NCBI GenBank assembly: GCA_965183835.1
Contig: CBCYME010000017.1
Span: forward strand, 434,001-498,000
Length of the DNA: 64,000 bases
Reading direction: 5' to 3'
Source of the DNA: OMPR01 sp965183835
GTDB taxonomy: Bacteria; Pseudomonadota; Alphaproteobacteria; Rhodobacterales; Rhodobacteraceae
Shown here: in pieces, positions 1 through 8,833 of the stretch
Layout: every line of letters begins with the position of its first letter
How positions within the stretch are numbered: position 1 is the stretch's first letter
The notes under the pieces: generated by a model
What the model saw: only the letters and a program-made list of their open reading frames with translations
The model's database searches: none
Told to the model about the DNA's origin: nothing
Made by a program: the position numbers and the translations under genes

Positions 1-963
1 TGGACGCTGGCACGCGGTTTCAAAGTTGTGCTCAGCAGTGATGAAAATCGCGCCGTGGTGTCCCAAGGGCCCATCGCCGTCAGCGACCGCCCGCTTGATT
101 TCAACCTGATGTATTGGGGCAATGACGACGGCCCCGGTCCCAAGAAATACAAACTCCTGCTCGAAGGGGCCAAGTTCGCCGATGCCAACGGCTTCAACGC
201 CGTCTGGACGCCTGAACGCCACTTTCACGCCTTCGGTGGCCCCTACCCCAACCCTGCGGTGACGGGCGCTGCCGTCGCCGCCGTGACAGAAAATCTGTCT
301 GTTCGTGCTGGCAGCTGTGTCGCGCCTTTGCACCACCCGGCACGCATTGCCGAAGATTGGGCCATCATTGACAACCTGACAGGCGGTCGGGCCGCCCTTG
401 GGATTGCCTCAGGCTGGCAGCCTGATGATTTTGTTCTTCGCCCCGAAAACACCCCTCCGCGCAACAAGCCCGCGATGTTTGAAACCATCGAAACGCTGCG
501 CAAGCTGTGGCGGGGTGAGGCGGTCGCCTTTCCCAAGGCGGACGGCACGATGCACGAGGTTGTCACACAGCCCCGCCCCGTATCAAAAGAATTGCCGGTT
601 TGGGTCACCACTGCTGGCAACCCAGAAACCTGGAAAGAGGCCGGAACTATCGGTGCCAATGTTCTGACGCACCTCTTGGGTCAAAGCATTGATGAAGTCG
701 CTGAAAAGATCCGCATCTATCACGCCGCCCTACGTGCTGCGGGTCATGATCCGGCGAAATTCAAAGTCACGCTCATGCTGCACACCTATCTAGCCGAAAC
801 GCGGGAAGAGGCAGCGCGCATCGCACGCGAACCAATGAAGGACTATCTGCGCGCGGCAGCCGGCCTTATCAAACAATACGCCTGGGCCTTTCCTGCCTTC
901 AAAAAACCGCAGGGCGTGTCTAACGCCTTTGAAATGGATCTGGGGGGTTCTGAGCGACGATGA
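1..963 (+). CDS. NRPS (5' partial): split adenylation domain with inserted luciferase-like monooxygenase domain
   Basis: The frame is open from base 1, so the gene starts upstream. The first residues (WTLARGFKVVL) look like the part of an adenylation domain just after core motif A4. A flavin-dependent luciferase-like monooxygenase (LLM) domain of about 290 residues follows, with LMYWGNDDG, WTPERHFHAFG and the LTGGRAALGIASGW stretch typical of LLM domains embedded in NRPSs (Atu3671/MupA-like type). The adenylation domain then resumes in another frame. After ATGGATCTG the run of six G at 942-947 shifts the frame, and this reading stops at 963; with five G it would run straight into the downstream part. 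The LLM domain probably oxidises the carrier-bound aminoacyl group. The reaction and product cannot be read from sequence. Family call is confident; whether the break is biological is doubtful. Confidence 0.85.
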   Translation, partial: WTLARGFKVVLSSDENRAVVSQGPIAVSDRPLDFNLMYWGNDDGPGPKKYKLLLEGAKFADANGFNAVWTPERHFHAFGGPYPNPAVTGAAVAAVTENLSVRAGSCVAPLHHPARIAEDWAIIDNLTGGRAALGIASGWQPDDFVLRPENTPPRNKPAMFETIETLRKLWRGEAVAFPKADGTMHEVVTQPRPVSKELPVWVTTAGNPETWKEAGTIGANVLTHLLGQSIDEVAEKIRIYHAALRAAGHDPAKFKVTLMLHTYLAETREEAARIAREPMKDYLRAAAGLIKQYAWAFPAFKKPQGVSNAFEMDLGGSERR

Positions 964-2389
964 ACTCGAAGCGATCCTTGATTTTGCCTTTGAACGGTAT
1001 TTTGAAGATTCAGGCCTATTTGGAACAGTCGAAGATGGTCTGGCCCGCGCTGAATCCCTCAAGCGGATTGGCGTCGATGAAATTGCATGCCTGATTGATT
1101 ACGGCATTGACCCCGATGTTGTGCTTGAGGGTCTGACACCTCTTGCCGAAGTTCTGAAGCGCGCCAATGCCCCCTCTACCGTAGCCGAAGATGACTTCTC
1201 GCTCGCGGCGCAGATCTTGCGCCATGACGTGACGCATATGCAATGCACCCCCTCAATGGCCCGCATGATTGCGATGAATGATGAAGCGCGCATGGCACTA
1301 GGACGCGTGAACCATTTGTTGCTGGGCGGCGAAGCCCTGCCCGGCGAACTGGTCGAAGACCTGCGGGAATGCACCAACGCCGCGATCCTCAACATGTATG
1401 GCCCGACGGAAACGACCATTTGGTCCACGTCGACCGCCGTGCCCGCCGGGGTCACGGGAACCGTTTGTATCGGCACGCCCATCGCAAACACGGCCACCTA
1501 CATTCTAGATGCAGCTGGGCAACCTTGCCCCATCGGCGTTCCCGGTGAACTGCTGATCGGTGGCGAAGGTGTCACCCGTGGATATTGGCAACGTGCCAAT
1601 CTGACCGAAGATCGGTTTGTCCACGATCCCTTTGCAGCAGAAGCCGGCTTAACCGTCGCAGCTGCACCGTTGATGTATCGGACCGGCGATCTCGCGCGGT
1701 GGCGCACCGATGGTCAAATTGAATTCCTCGGCCGGTCCGATCATCAGGTCAAAATTCGTGGTCAGCGGATCGAACTTGGCGAAATCGAGAGTGCTTTGGC
1801 GGCCTTTGCAGGCGTCAGCGGGGCTGTCGTCGTTGCAAACGAAAAAACCCCGGGTGACACACGCCTTGCTGGATACATAACGACCTCTGGGCCGGTCTCT
1901 GACGCGGCCTTGCGGGACCACCTTACGGCACATTTGCCCGAGGTGATGATCCCTAGCCACATCATGACTCTCCCGGCCTTTCCGTTGACTCCAAACAAGA
2001 AGATCGACCGAAAGGCTCTGCCAGAACCCGCTGCCCAACAGGCCCCTCGGGATGAGATGCCTGTCCAAAGCGACGGGATCGAAGGGCAGATCGCAACCAT
2101 ATGGGCGCGTATTCTGGGTGTCGGGGACATTCGGACTGACGACAACTTCTTTACCCTTGGCGGACACTCACTCTTGGCTGTTCAGGCCCATCGCGAAATT
2201 CGTGAAACGCTGAATATCCCCACACTGTCGATCACCGATATCTTCCGTTTTCCAACCCTTGGCGGGTTGGCCGGACATCTTTCTGCGGATGCGCCTGCCA
2301 CCATAGCACCCCAAGTCAACGAACCCGCCCGAACTGAAACCATGTCCAAGCGCAAAGCTATGCGCGCCAACCGACGGGAACGCACCTAA
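929..2389 (+). CDS. NRPS (3' part): C-terminal half of adenylation domain plus peptidyl carrier domain
   Basis: This is the continuation of the same NRPS after the frameshift at 942-947. The first few codons (929-943) are probably not real, and coding resumes at about 944. Adenylation motifs run in order: NMYGPTETT (A5, about residue 155), GELLIGGEGVTRGYW (A6), YRTGDLARW (A7), GRSDHQVKIRGQRIELGEIE (A8) and NKKIDRKALP (A10, with the catalytic Lys). A carrier domain follows with DDNFFTLGGHSLLAVQ; Ser414 would carry phosphopantetheine. A basic tail (SKRKAMRANRRERT) ends the protein. No condensation, thioesterase or reductase domain follows, so this is a terminal or stand-alone A-LLM-A-PCP module. 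The stop overlaps the start of the phosphopantetheinyl transferase (TAATG), which suggests translational coupling with the enzyme that would activate Ser414. Confidence 0.88.
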   Translation: MKWIWGVLSDDELEAILDFAFERYFEDSGLFGTVEDGLARAESLKRIGVDEIACLIDYGIDPDVVLEGLTPLAEVLKRANAPSTVAEDDFSLAAQILRHDVTHMQCTPSMARMIAMNDEARMALGRVNHLLLGGEALPGELVEDLRECTNAAILNMYGPTETTIWSTSTAVPAGVTGTVCIGTPIANTATYILDAAGQPCPIGVPGELLIGGEGVTRGYWQRANLTEDRFVHDPFAAEAGLTVAAAPLMYRTGDLARWRTDGQIEFLGRSDHQVKIRGQRIELGEIESALAAFAGVSGAVVVANEKTPGDTRLAGYITTSGPVSDAALRDHLTAHLPEVMIPSHIMTLPAFPLTPNKKIDRKALPEPAAQQAPRDEMPVQSDGIEGQIATIWARILGVGDIRTDDNFFTLGGHSLLAVQAHREIRETLNIPTLSITDIFRFPTLGGLAGHLSADAPATIAPQVNEPARTETMSKRKAMRANRRERT

Positions 2390-3060
2390 TGAGCGATCTG
2401 GATCATACTGCCGCATTGATGTTAGCAAGCCCACTGCTGCGAGGTAAAGTTGCCTTAGCCTCGGCCAACCCCACGGGCCAATACGACACCTACCCCGAAG
2501 AAACCGAGGCTCTGAAAAATGCCGTCGACAAACGCCTGCGCGCGTTTGGTGCGGGCCGCGCCGCTGCCCGGTTGGCGCTCAAGGAACTGGGCGCGCCAGC
2601 GATGGCCATTCCCATGGGCGAAGATCGCGCGCCCATCTGGCCTCCAATGCTGGTTGGCTCTATCACGCACACCGATACGGCCTGCCTTGCCGCCGTCGGT
2701 TGGGAGGGCGAGGTGCGCCTGCTCGGGCTGGATCTGGAACCCGATCAACCGCTTGACGACGATTTGATCCCAACCATCTGCACAGAGGCCGAACGCAACT
2801 GGCTGACAGAGCAAGAAAACCCAGGTCATAGAGCTAAATTGATCTTTAGTATCAAAGAATGTGTCTACAAAGCGCAGTATCGACTAAGCCAAACTTTGTT
2901 CGATTTTGATACGTTAGAAACGGTTGTGGACCTTGAAAACCAAAGCTTTGTTGCCCACTTCCGCCAAGATGTGGCACCCTTTGCAAGCGGTGACTCGATT
3001 TCAGGGCGATTTGCGATTGGCCATGGTCTGATTGTGTCAACGGTTATGGAATTGGCGTGA
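2389..3060 (+). CDS. 4'-phosphopantetheinyl transferase (EntD/Sfp type)
   Basis: It transfers phosphopantetheine from CoA to the carrier-domain serine, most likely that of the NRPS whose stop codon it overlaps by one base. At 223 residues it has the usual EntD-type length. The family motifs are visible: GSITHTD at about 90-96, LGLDLEP with the Mg-binding Asp115 and Glu117, and FSIKECVYKAQY with Glu157 and Lys161. The start is fixed by the TAATG junction. It is a cytoplasmic enzyme. Genes downstream on the same strand follow after a 58-base gap, so they may be co-transcribed. The family is clear; its partner is inferred from position. Confidence 0.93.
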   Translation: MSDLDHTAALMLASPLLRGKVALASANPTGQYDTYPEETEALKNAVDKRLRAFGAGRAAARLALKELGAPAMAIPMGEDRAPIWPPMLVGSITHTDTACLAAVGWEGEVRLLGLDLEPDQPLDDDLIPTICTEAERNWLTEQENPGHRAKLIFSIKECVYKAQYRLSQTLFDFDTLETVVDLENQSFVAHFRQDVAPFASGDSISGRFAIGHGLIVSTVMELA

Positions 3061-3118
3061 CAACGAGACGACAGTAACCGGACCACCCAACGAAGAGGAC
3101 CCGCCGAAAGGATCAGGA

Positions 3119-4060
3119 ATGCGTGCAATTCTACTGATGTTACCGGTCCTCTTCCTTTTGGGTATGGTGATATGGTGGGCTTTGCCCAAGGGCCTCCTTG
3201 AGGCGCAGAATATCACCATCGCCTATGCCACCCCCGCGGTCATGCCGCAGGGCCCTCTCAAAATTTTCCATTTGGGGCACAGCCTTGTTGGCCGTGACAT
3301 CCCCGCCATGCTGGCGCAGTTGGCGGGGTCCGATCACCGCTATGACAGTCAGCTGGGCTGGGGTACCTCTCTGCGAGAGCATTGGTATCCCGACGTGCCA
3401 ATTTCAGGGTTTGAGACCGAAAATGCCCACCCTCATTTTCGCCCCGCGACCGAGGCAATCGGATCAGGCGAATATGATGCGGTGATCCTGACCGAAATGG
3501 TCGATCTGCGCGCTGCGATCCGGTATCATCAGAGTGCGAAATACCTTTCCAAATGGGCTGAACTGGCGCGTAAATCGTCAACAGACACGCAAATCTTTCT
3601 GTACGAAACATGGCCCCGACTGGACGATCCACAGGGGTGGTTGCCCCGGGTCAACGCCGATCTCAGCGCCTTGTGGGAGAAAGAAGTTCTGCTCCCGGAT
3701 CTGAAGAATGCCCCCAATCGCCCCATCTATGTGATCCCCGCAGGCCAAGTGATGGCGCGGCTGATCGAACACGTGGATGCACAGGGCGGTATTCCTGGTC
3801 TGGCCACCCGCGAGGATCTGTTTGGGCGCACCGAGACAAGCGAGGTTGATCCGATCCACCTCAGCGATATTGGCAACTACCTCGTCGCTTTGACGCATTA
3901 TGCGGTGCTTTATCAACGCTCTCCGGTTGGGTTGCCCTATGAACTGCTGCGCGCCGATGGTACAAACGCAAACGCTGTCCCAGCCAACACTGCGCACTTG
4001 ATGCAAGAGACGGTCTGGTCCACGGTCACCTCCTATCCAAAGACGGGGATTCCTCAATGA
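3119..4060 (+). CDS. Membrane-anchored SGNH-hydrolase-like protein
   Basis: The start at 3119 is chosen because AAAGGATCAGGA lies just upstream and the N-terminus then becomes a membrane segment (MRAILLMLPVLFLLGMVIWW). Upstream in-frame codons overlap the transferase gene. The mature part resembles SGNH/GDSL hydrolases: a GHSL block at residues 53-56, with Ser55 as candidate nucleophile, and DPIH at 244-247 as the Asp-x-x-His block near the C-terminus. Such enzymes often remove or move acyl groups on polysaccharides, which fits the locus, but the substrate is inferred. It overlaps the next gene by ATGA and shares its N-terminal fold, so the two look like paralogues. About 313 residues, probably facing the periplasm. 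Confidence 0.7.
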   Translation: MRAILLMLPVLFLLGMVIWWALPKGLLEAQNITIAYATPAVMPQGPLKIFHLGHSLVGRDIPAMLAQLAGSDHRYDSQLGWGTSLREHWYPDVPISGFETENAHPHFRPATEAIGSGEYDAVILTEMVDLRAAIRYHQSAKYLSKWAELARKSSTDTQIFLYETWPRLDDPQGWLPRVNADLSALWEKEVLLPDLKNAPNRPIYVIPAGQVMARLIEHVDAQGGIPGLATREDLFGRTETSEVDPIHLSDIGNYLVALTHYAVLYQRSPVGLPYELLRADGTNANAVPANTAHLMQETVWSTVTSYPKTGIPQ

Positions 4061-6612
4061 GCTGGCTTTCCACCCTAACGGGTGTGTTTTTCATCGGTCA
4101 CAGCCTATTTGGTCCAACCAACCCAGACATGTTTGCCAGCGCACTTGGCGATCGGGGCATCACTGTGGGAATGCAGATCATCAACGGCTCGCCGCTTGGA
4201 TATAATTGGGACAATGGTGAAACAGCCCAAGGCATGAACGCCAGAGAGGCTTTGGCGACAGGCGGATACAACGCCGTTATCCTGACCGAGGCCATCCCGC
4301 TTGCCAACCATATCGAATACAGTGACACCATCGGGGTCGCGACGCGGTATTACGATTTAGCTGTGCAATCCAACCCTGATGCACGCGTTTTCCTGCAGGA
4401 AACATGGCACGATTTACGCTCGGGCAGCGGGTTGTCCACTGAATTTGACGCTGCTGCTGACATCCCTTGGCGCGATCGATTGGATCTGGACCTGGCGCTG
4501 TGGCAATCTGTAGTGGATGGGGTCAACGCCAACCGTTCAGAACAGGGCGAGCCGATGCGCCTGCTGCCTGCAGGTCAAGCCATCGCCAGATTAACAGACG
4601 AAATTGCCAATGGATCCGTGCCGGGGTTCAATCGGATCGATCAATTCTTTTTTGATGACATTCACCCCAATGATTATGGGTTCTACTATCTGACAATGGT
4701 CCAATATGCGGCCGTCACCGGGGAATCCCCCAAAGGGATAAAGCGGCGCCTCAGGGATCCGTGGGGCCAGCCCTTCAAAGCGCTGAACCCTCTGCAAGCG
4801 CAACGCCTGCAAGAAATCGCGTGGGACGCCGTTTCCGACTATTATGCTGCTCACCCGGTTCAGCTGGTTCGCACAACGGAAGCGACACCAGCACCGCCAC
4901 CTCAGGAGGTTGCTGAACCTGATCAGGAGCTACAACCAACTCCCTCGCTCCCTCAAACCCTAACCCAAAGCTTTGCCCCCCCTCTTGCGCCAGACGCCAA
5001 GGTTCATATGGCCATCGGCTTGGCCGGGGTCGCCGACTGGTCCGTGCAGCAACCGTTTTTGGACGTATTCAAAACCGCACGCCCTTGGATTGGGCACAAA
5101 GCTGGCCAATGGGGGGGGGCGGGTCATGATGATCTGGCTGCGGCTGATTATCTGGATGCCAACGGTTGGCCTGTCGCCATCCCACCCGAACTCGGATCCA
5201 TCGGGACGCTGATCCTAACGGATATCTCACCGAAAGCTGTGTCTTTGGCCGGGCGCTATCGCCTGCGTTACGAGGGCAAAGGCGTTATCGAAGTGTCTGG
5301 CCGGGCTGAAAATGTGCGCTACGGCAAAAACGCGGTCGAATTTGACTATGAACCCGGTCTTGGTGGTGTGGATCTGCGTATCCAACGCACCCAACTGGGC
5401 GGCGACTATGTGCGCAATATTTCGGTGGTCAAACTGGATCATATCGCGGCCTACGATGCCGGTGCGATATTTAACCCGCTGTGGCTGGACAGGATGCAGG
5501 GGTTTTCGGCTTTTCGTTTCATGGATTGGATGGAAACCAACGGTTCAAAGCAATCCGCTTGGAAAGACCGCCCGAAACCAGACGATTACACCTATACCCG
5601 TCATGGCGTCCCCATGGAAATCATGGTCGAGCTACTGAACCGAACCGGGGCCGACGGCTGGTTCAACATGCCCCATCTGGCCGATGACACGTATATGCGG
5701 GAATTCGCCACCTATGTACGCGACACGCTCTGGATCGAGCAAAAAGCCTATGTCGAATTCTCAAACGAAGTGTGGAACTGGCAATTCCTACAGGCTGCCT
5801 GGGCCGAGGAACAAGCCCAAGCGCGATGGAAACGAGACGACCTCTGGGTTTCGTATTACGCCGTGCGCGCTATCGACATGGCCGAAATCTGGTCCGAGGT
5901 ATATGGCGATCAAGCCGGTGATCGCTTGGTCAAAGTGATTTCGACGCAAACCGGGTGGCAAGGTTTAGAAGATCAAATTTTGAATGCCTCCCCTTGGCTG
6001 GACGAAAGCCCCGACAACAAAGCCCCGGCGAGCTATTTTGATGCCTACGCAGTCACGGGGTATTTCAGCGCCCTGTTGGGGGCAGAGGCCCGCCAACCCA
6101 TGGTCAAGCGATGGCTTAATGACAGTCTAGAGGCCGCGCAACAACAGGCAGATGCCAAAGGCTTGTCCGGGTCAGCGCACGAGGAATATGTCGCAGAGCA
6201 TCGCTTTGATCTGGCCACCATCCAAGCTTGGGCGGAATTGCGCGATGGTGCCACAAGCGGCGAGAACCTGGATACGCTGGCGCACAATCTGACCGAACGT
6301 CTGCCCTATCATGCCCAAATCGCTGAACAGTACGATTTAGACCTGATTATGTACGAAGGTGGCAGCCACGTGGTTGGCATCGGACCGCCCGTAGATGATG
6401 ACGACCTGACCGCCTTTCTCACCCACCTCAACTACACCCCAGAAATGGGCGAGCTGTACAAAGAGCTGATCCAAGGCTGGCATGCAATCGGTGGCAAACT
6501 GTTCAACGCTTATGCGGATGTTTACCCGGCCAACAAATGGGGCAGTTGGGGACACCTGCGGTTCCTCAGTGATCAAAACCCCCGGTGGGATGTGTTGGAT
6601 AGCTTTAAATGA
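4057..6612 (+). CDS. Two-domain protein: SGNH-like hydrolase fused to a glycoside-hydrolase-like C-terminal domain
   Basis: At 851 residues this is the largest intact gene of the polysaccharide locus. Residues 1-270 repeat the SGNH-like fold of the preceding gene (FIGHSL with Ser16, DDIH with Asp200 and His203). A Pro/Gln/Glu-rich linker spans about 275-310. The remaining 540 residues resemble proteins usually annotated as cellulose-binding or TIM-barrel enzymes of alphaproteobacteria, with VEFSNEVWNWQF near residue 565 and acidic residues that could be catalytic. No classical signal peptide is visible. The start and stop overlap neighbours by ATGA on both sides, so it is translated as part of one operon. 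A role in trimming or deacylating the exopolysaccharide is inferred. Confidence 0.68.
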   Translation: MSWLSTLTGVFFIGHSLFGPTNPDMFASALGDRGITVGMQIINGSPLGYNWDNGETAQGMNAREALATGGYNAVILTEAIPLANHIEYSDTIGVATRYYDLAVQSNPDARVFLQETWHDLRSGSGLSTEFDAAADIPWRDRLDLDLALWQSVVDGVNANRSEQGEPMRLLPAGQAIARLTDEIANGSVPGFNRIDQFFFDDIHPNDYGFYYLTMVQYAAVTGESPKGIKRRLRDPWGQPFKALNPLQAQRLQEIAWDAVSDYYAAHPVQLVRTTEATPAPPPQEVAEPDQELQPTPSLPQTLTQSFAPPLAPDAKVHMAIGLAGVADWSVQQPFLDVFKTARPWIGHKAGQWGGAGHDDLAAADYLDANGWPVAIPPELGSIGTLILTDISPKAVSLAGRYRLRYEGKGVIEVSGRAENVRYGKNAVEFDYEPGLGGVDLRIQRTQLGGDYVRNISVVKLDHIAAYDAGAIFNPLWLDRMQGFSAFRFMDWMETNGSKQSAWKDRPKPDDYTYTRHGVPMEIMVELLNRTGADGWFNMPHLADDTYMREFATYVRDTLWIEQKAYVEFSNEVWNWQFLQAAWAEEQAQARWKRDDLWVSYYAVRAIDMAEIWSEVYGDQAGDRLVKVISTQTGWQGLEDQILNASPWLDESPDNKAPASYFDAYAVTGYFSALLGAEARQPMVKRWLNDSLEAAQQQADAKGLSGSAHEEYVAEHRFDLATIQAWAELRDGATSGENLDTLAHNLTERLPYHAQIAEQYDLDLIMYEGGSHVVGIGPPVDDDDLTAFLTHLNYTPEMGELYKELIQGWHAIGGKLFNAYADVYPANKWGSWGHLRFLSDQNPRWDVLDSFK

Positions 6613-7454
6613 GTCAAACCCTGAGCGTGATCCTGCCCGCCCATAACGAGGCCGATTACATCCAAGACTGCGCGCGGGCTTTGCTGGCCTCTGCACCGCT
6701 GCCCGCAGGGTGGCATACCGAAGTCATCGTTGTCGCCAACGGGTGCAGTGATGCAACAGTTGAGCTGGCGAATGGTTTCCGAGGCTCCGCAGCAGTTTTG
6801 GGCTGGACTTGGACCGTTCTGGATCTTGAACACGGGGGAAAGTTGGGCGCGCTGCAGGCCGGCGATGCGGCGACCTCTGGGTCAATCCGCGCCTATCTGG
6901 ATGCAGACGTGCGGATCGATCCTGACCTCTTGCCGCAAATCGTGGTGGCACTTTCAGAGGATCAGCCGCTCTACGCCAGTGGATCCCCGCGCGTCAGTCG
7001 CGCGTCGAGCTGGATCACACGGGCCTATGCTCGGTGTTGGAGCACCCTTCCGTTTGTCACCACTGGCGTTCCCGGTTTTGGACTGTTCGCGGTGAACGCG
7101 AAAGGTCGCGCGCGCTGGCAGGACTGGCCCGATATCATTTCCGATGACACTTTTGTGCGTCTCAGCTTTGCCCCGACAGAGCGGATACGAGTTGCCGCGG
7201 GATATACTTGGCCAATGGTCGAAGGCTTTGCCAATCTGGTGAAAGTGCGCCGACGCCAAAACGCAGGTGTGGACGAAATCAGGCGTGAATTTCCAGAGCT
7301 GATGCGAAACGATGATACCCCCGGCGTTCCTTTGGGTGGAAAACTAAGCCGGTTGATTTGCGATCCCATAGGCTTCGCCATATATGTGACCGTCAGTCTC
7401 GCCGTGAAAAGCCCATTGTTCAGAGATAAATCACGCTGGGCCCGTGGGCGGTGA
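6609..7454 (+). CDS. Glycosyltransferase family 2
   Basis: The GT-A fold is evident: SVILPAHNEADYIQDC at the N-terminus, EVIVVANGCSDAT for the nucleotide-binding strand, and YLDADVRID around residue 97 as the DxD metal/nucleotide motif. With 281 residues it matches GT2 enzymes that add one sugar to a lipid-linked intermediate on the cytoplasmic face of the inner membrane. The start overlaps the preceding stop by ATGA. The 3' end overlaps that of the opposing GT4 gene by 24 bases. Sugar donor and acceptor cannot be predicted. Confidence 0.88.
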   Translation: MSQTLSVILPAHNEADYIQDCARALLASAPLPAGWHTEVIVVANGCSDATVELANGFRGSAAVLGWTWTVLDLEHGGKLGALQAGDAATSGSIRAYLDADVRIDPDLLPQIVVALSEDQPLYASGSPRVSRASSWITRAYARCWSTLPFVTTGVPGFGLFAVNAKGRARWQDWPDIISDDTFVRLSFAPTERIRVAAGYTWPMVEGFANLVKVRRRQNAGVDEIRREFPELMRNDDTPGVPLGGKLSRLICDPIGFAIYVTVSLAVKSPLFRDKSRWARGR

Positions 7455-8663
7455 GCACTCAGTAATCGCAGCTCGAAAATGCGTTGCCAGTTTGGTCGCT
7501 TCGCGATCAATGTCGTGACGCTCTAGCACACGCAAACGCCCCTTTTGCCCCATCTGGTCCAGCTCAGACCGGGGCGTATGTTCAGCCCGTTCAATCGCAA
7601 TCGCCAAAGCCTGCGCATCCCCTGCGGGGACGAGCCAGCCGGTTTCGCCGTCGACGACCAACTCTGGCGTTCCCGCGATGTAGGTCGCAATAACAGGGCG
7701 GGCGGCGGCCATCGCCTCCATCACGACCATTGGCAAACCTTCTGCAAAGCTAGGCATGGCCAGAACATGTGCCGATCCCAAAGCGGACCGTACACCCGCC
7801 TCGTCAAGCCATCCTGTCAGCGTCACCATTTTCCCCAGACCCAGTTCGGCTATGGCCTGTTCCAGATCCGGGCGCATTTCGCCGTCTCCAACCAATGTGA
7901 GGCGGATATGAGGGTGTGTTTTCCGTAACCGCGCCAAGGCATGGATCAGAACCATTTGCCCTTTTTGTTCGACGAACCGCCCAATCGACACCAGATGCAA
8001 CGTACCGGCAGGCATCGATTGGGTCACGGCAAAGGCTTGTGGTTCAATCCCACAATGGACCACTTGCAAATGCTTCCACGAGTCAAACCTTGCCCATCGG
8101 CTGAGCTGGCTGCGCCCGAATTGACTGACCCCGACGGCGAACTTGGCCATGTCCAGTTTTGGCCCAAGGGACAGTGCAGCCGGTGCATCAAATTCTTCGG
8201 GGCCGTGGACCGTAAAGGAATACCCGGGCCCGCCCAGCACATGCGCAAGCATCGCCACCGTCGCCGCATTGGTGCCAAAGTGGGCATGCAGATGCGATAT
8301 CTCAGCGGCCTTAGCGCGTTGGGCGACATCGACCGCCTCGGCCAGATAGATGACGTGACGCAGCACACCAGCTGGGGACGCTCGACCGCAGCGAAATGCC
8401 ATCTTTGCGCCTTGCCAAAAAGCCCCCGGGCGGCGCAGTGCAGATCGCACCAACCCCATTATCAATCCCAGTGCGCCCCGGTCCAAGATATAATCGGTTC
8501 TGTCCGCCTCAGCCTGATCTTGTCGATCGACCAAATCCGCCGCAGACCTGCGCATTGCAAACCGGGAAATCTCACATCCTTGGCGTTCTAACGCCAACAA
8601 CTCACGACGGATAAAGCTGTGCGATGGCTGTGGGTAAGTATTCAATACATAAGCGATTTTCAC
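7431..8663 (-). CDS. Glycosyltransferase family 4 (GT-B), WcaL-like
   Basis: At 410 residues the protein starts MKIAYVLNTYPQPSHSFIRRELLALE, which is characteristic of colanic-acid-type GT4 enzymes. The GT4 donor-binding half has GRFVEQKG, LVGDGEMRPDLE and the EX7E region AMPSFAEGLPMVVMEAMA, followed by GTPELVVDGETGWLVP. It would transfer an NDP-sugar to a growing polysaccharide repeat unit in the cytoplasm. It is convergent with the GT2 gene and divergent from the flippase, with about 170 bases between the two starts that could hold both promoters. The family is sure; the linkage made is unknown. Confidence 0.92.
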   Translation of the reverse strand: MKIAYVLNTYPQPSHSFIRRELLALERQGCEISRFAMRRSAADLVDRQDQAEADRTDYILDRGALGLIMGLVRSALRRPGAFWQGAKMAFRCGRASPAGVLRHVIYLAEAVDVAQRAKAAEISHLHAHFGTNAATVAMLAHVLGGPGYSFTVHGPEEFDAPAALSLGPKLDMAKFAVGVSQFGRSQLSRWARFDSWKHLQVVHCGIEPQAFAVTQSMPAGTLHLVSIGRFVEQKGQMVLIHALARLRKTHPHIRLTLVGDGEMRPDLEQAIAELGLGKMVTLTGWLDEAGVRSALGSAHVLAMPSFAEGLPMVVMEAMAAARPVIATYIAGTPELVVDGETGWLVPAGDAQALAIAIERAEHTPRSELDQMGQKGRLRVLERHDIDREATKLATHFRAAITECSPPTGPA

Positions 8664-8833
8664 ATCAACATCCCCGTGAAGCGGAATTTCAATACACCTA
8701 TCGCGTTGAACCCCACCTGAAAAGCGGCAGCTGTTTGAAATGTCACCTTTGGCTTTGATTGACCCTATTGAGACGAGCGCTTAGGCTGGCCTCGCTTGGC
8801 CCTGCCCCTTGGGTTTGATGAACGGAAATAGAA

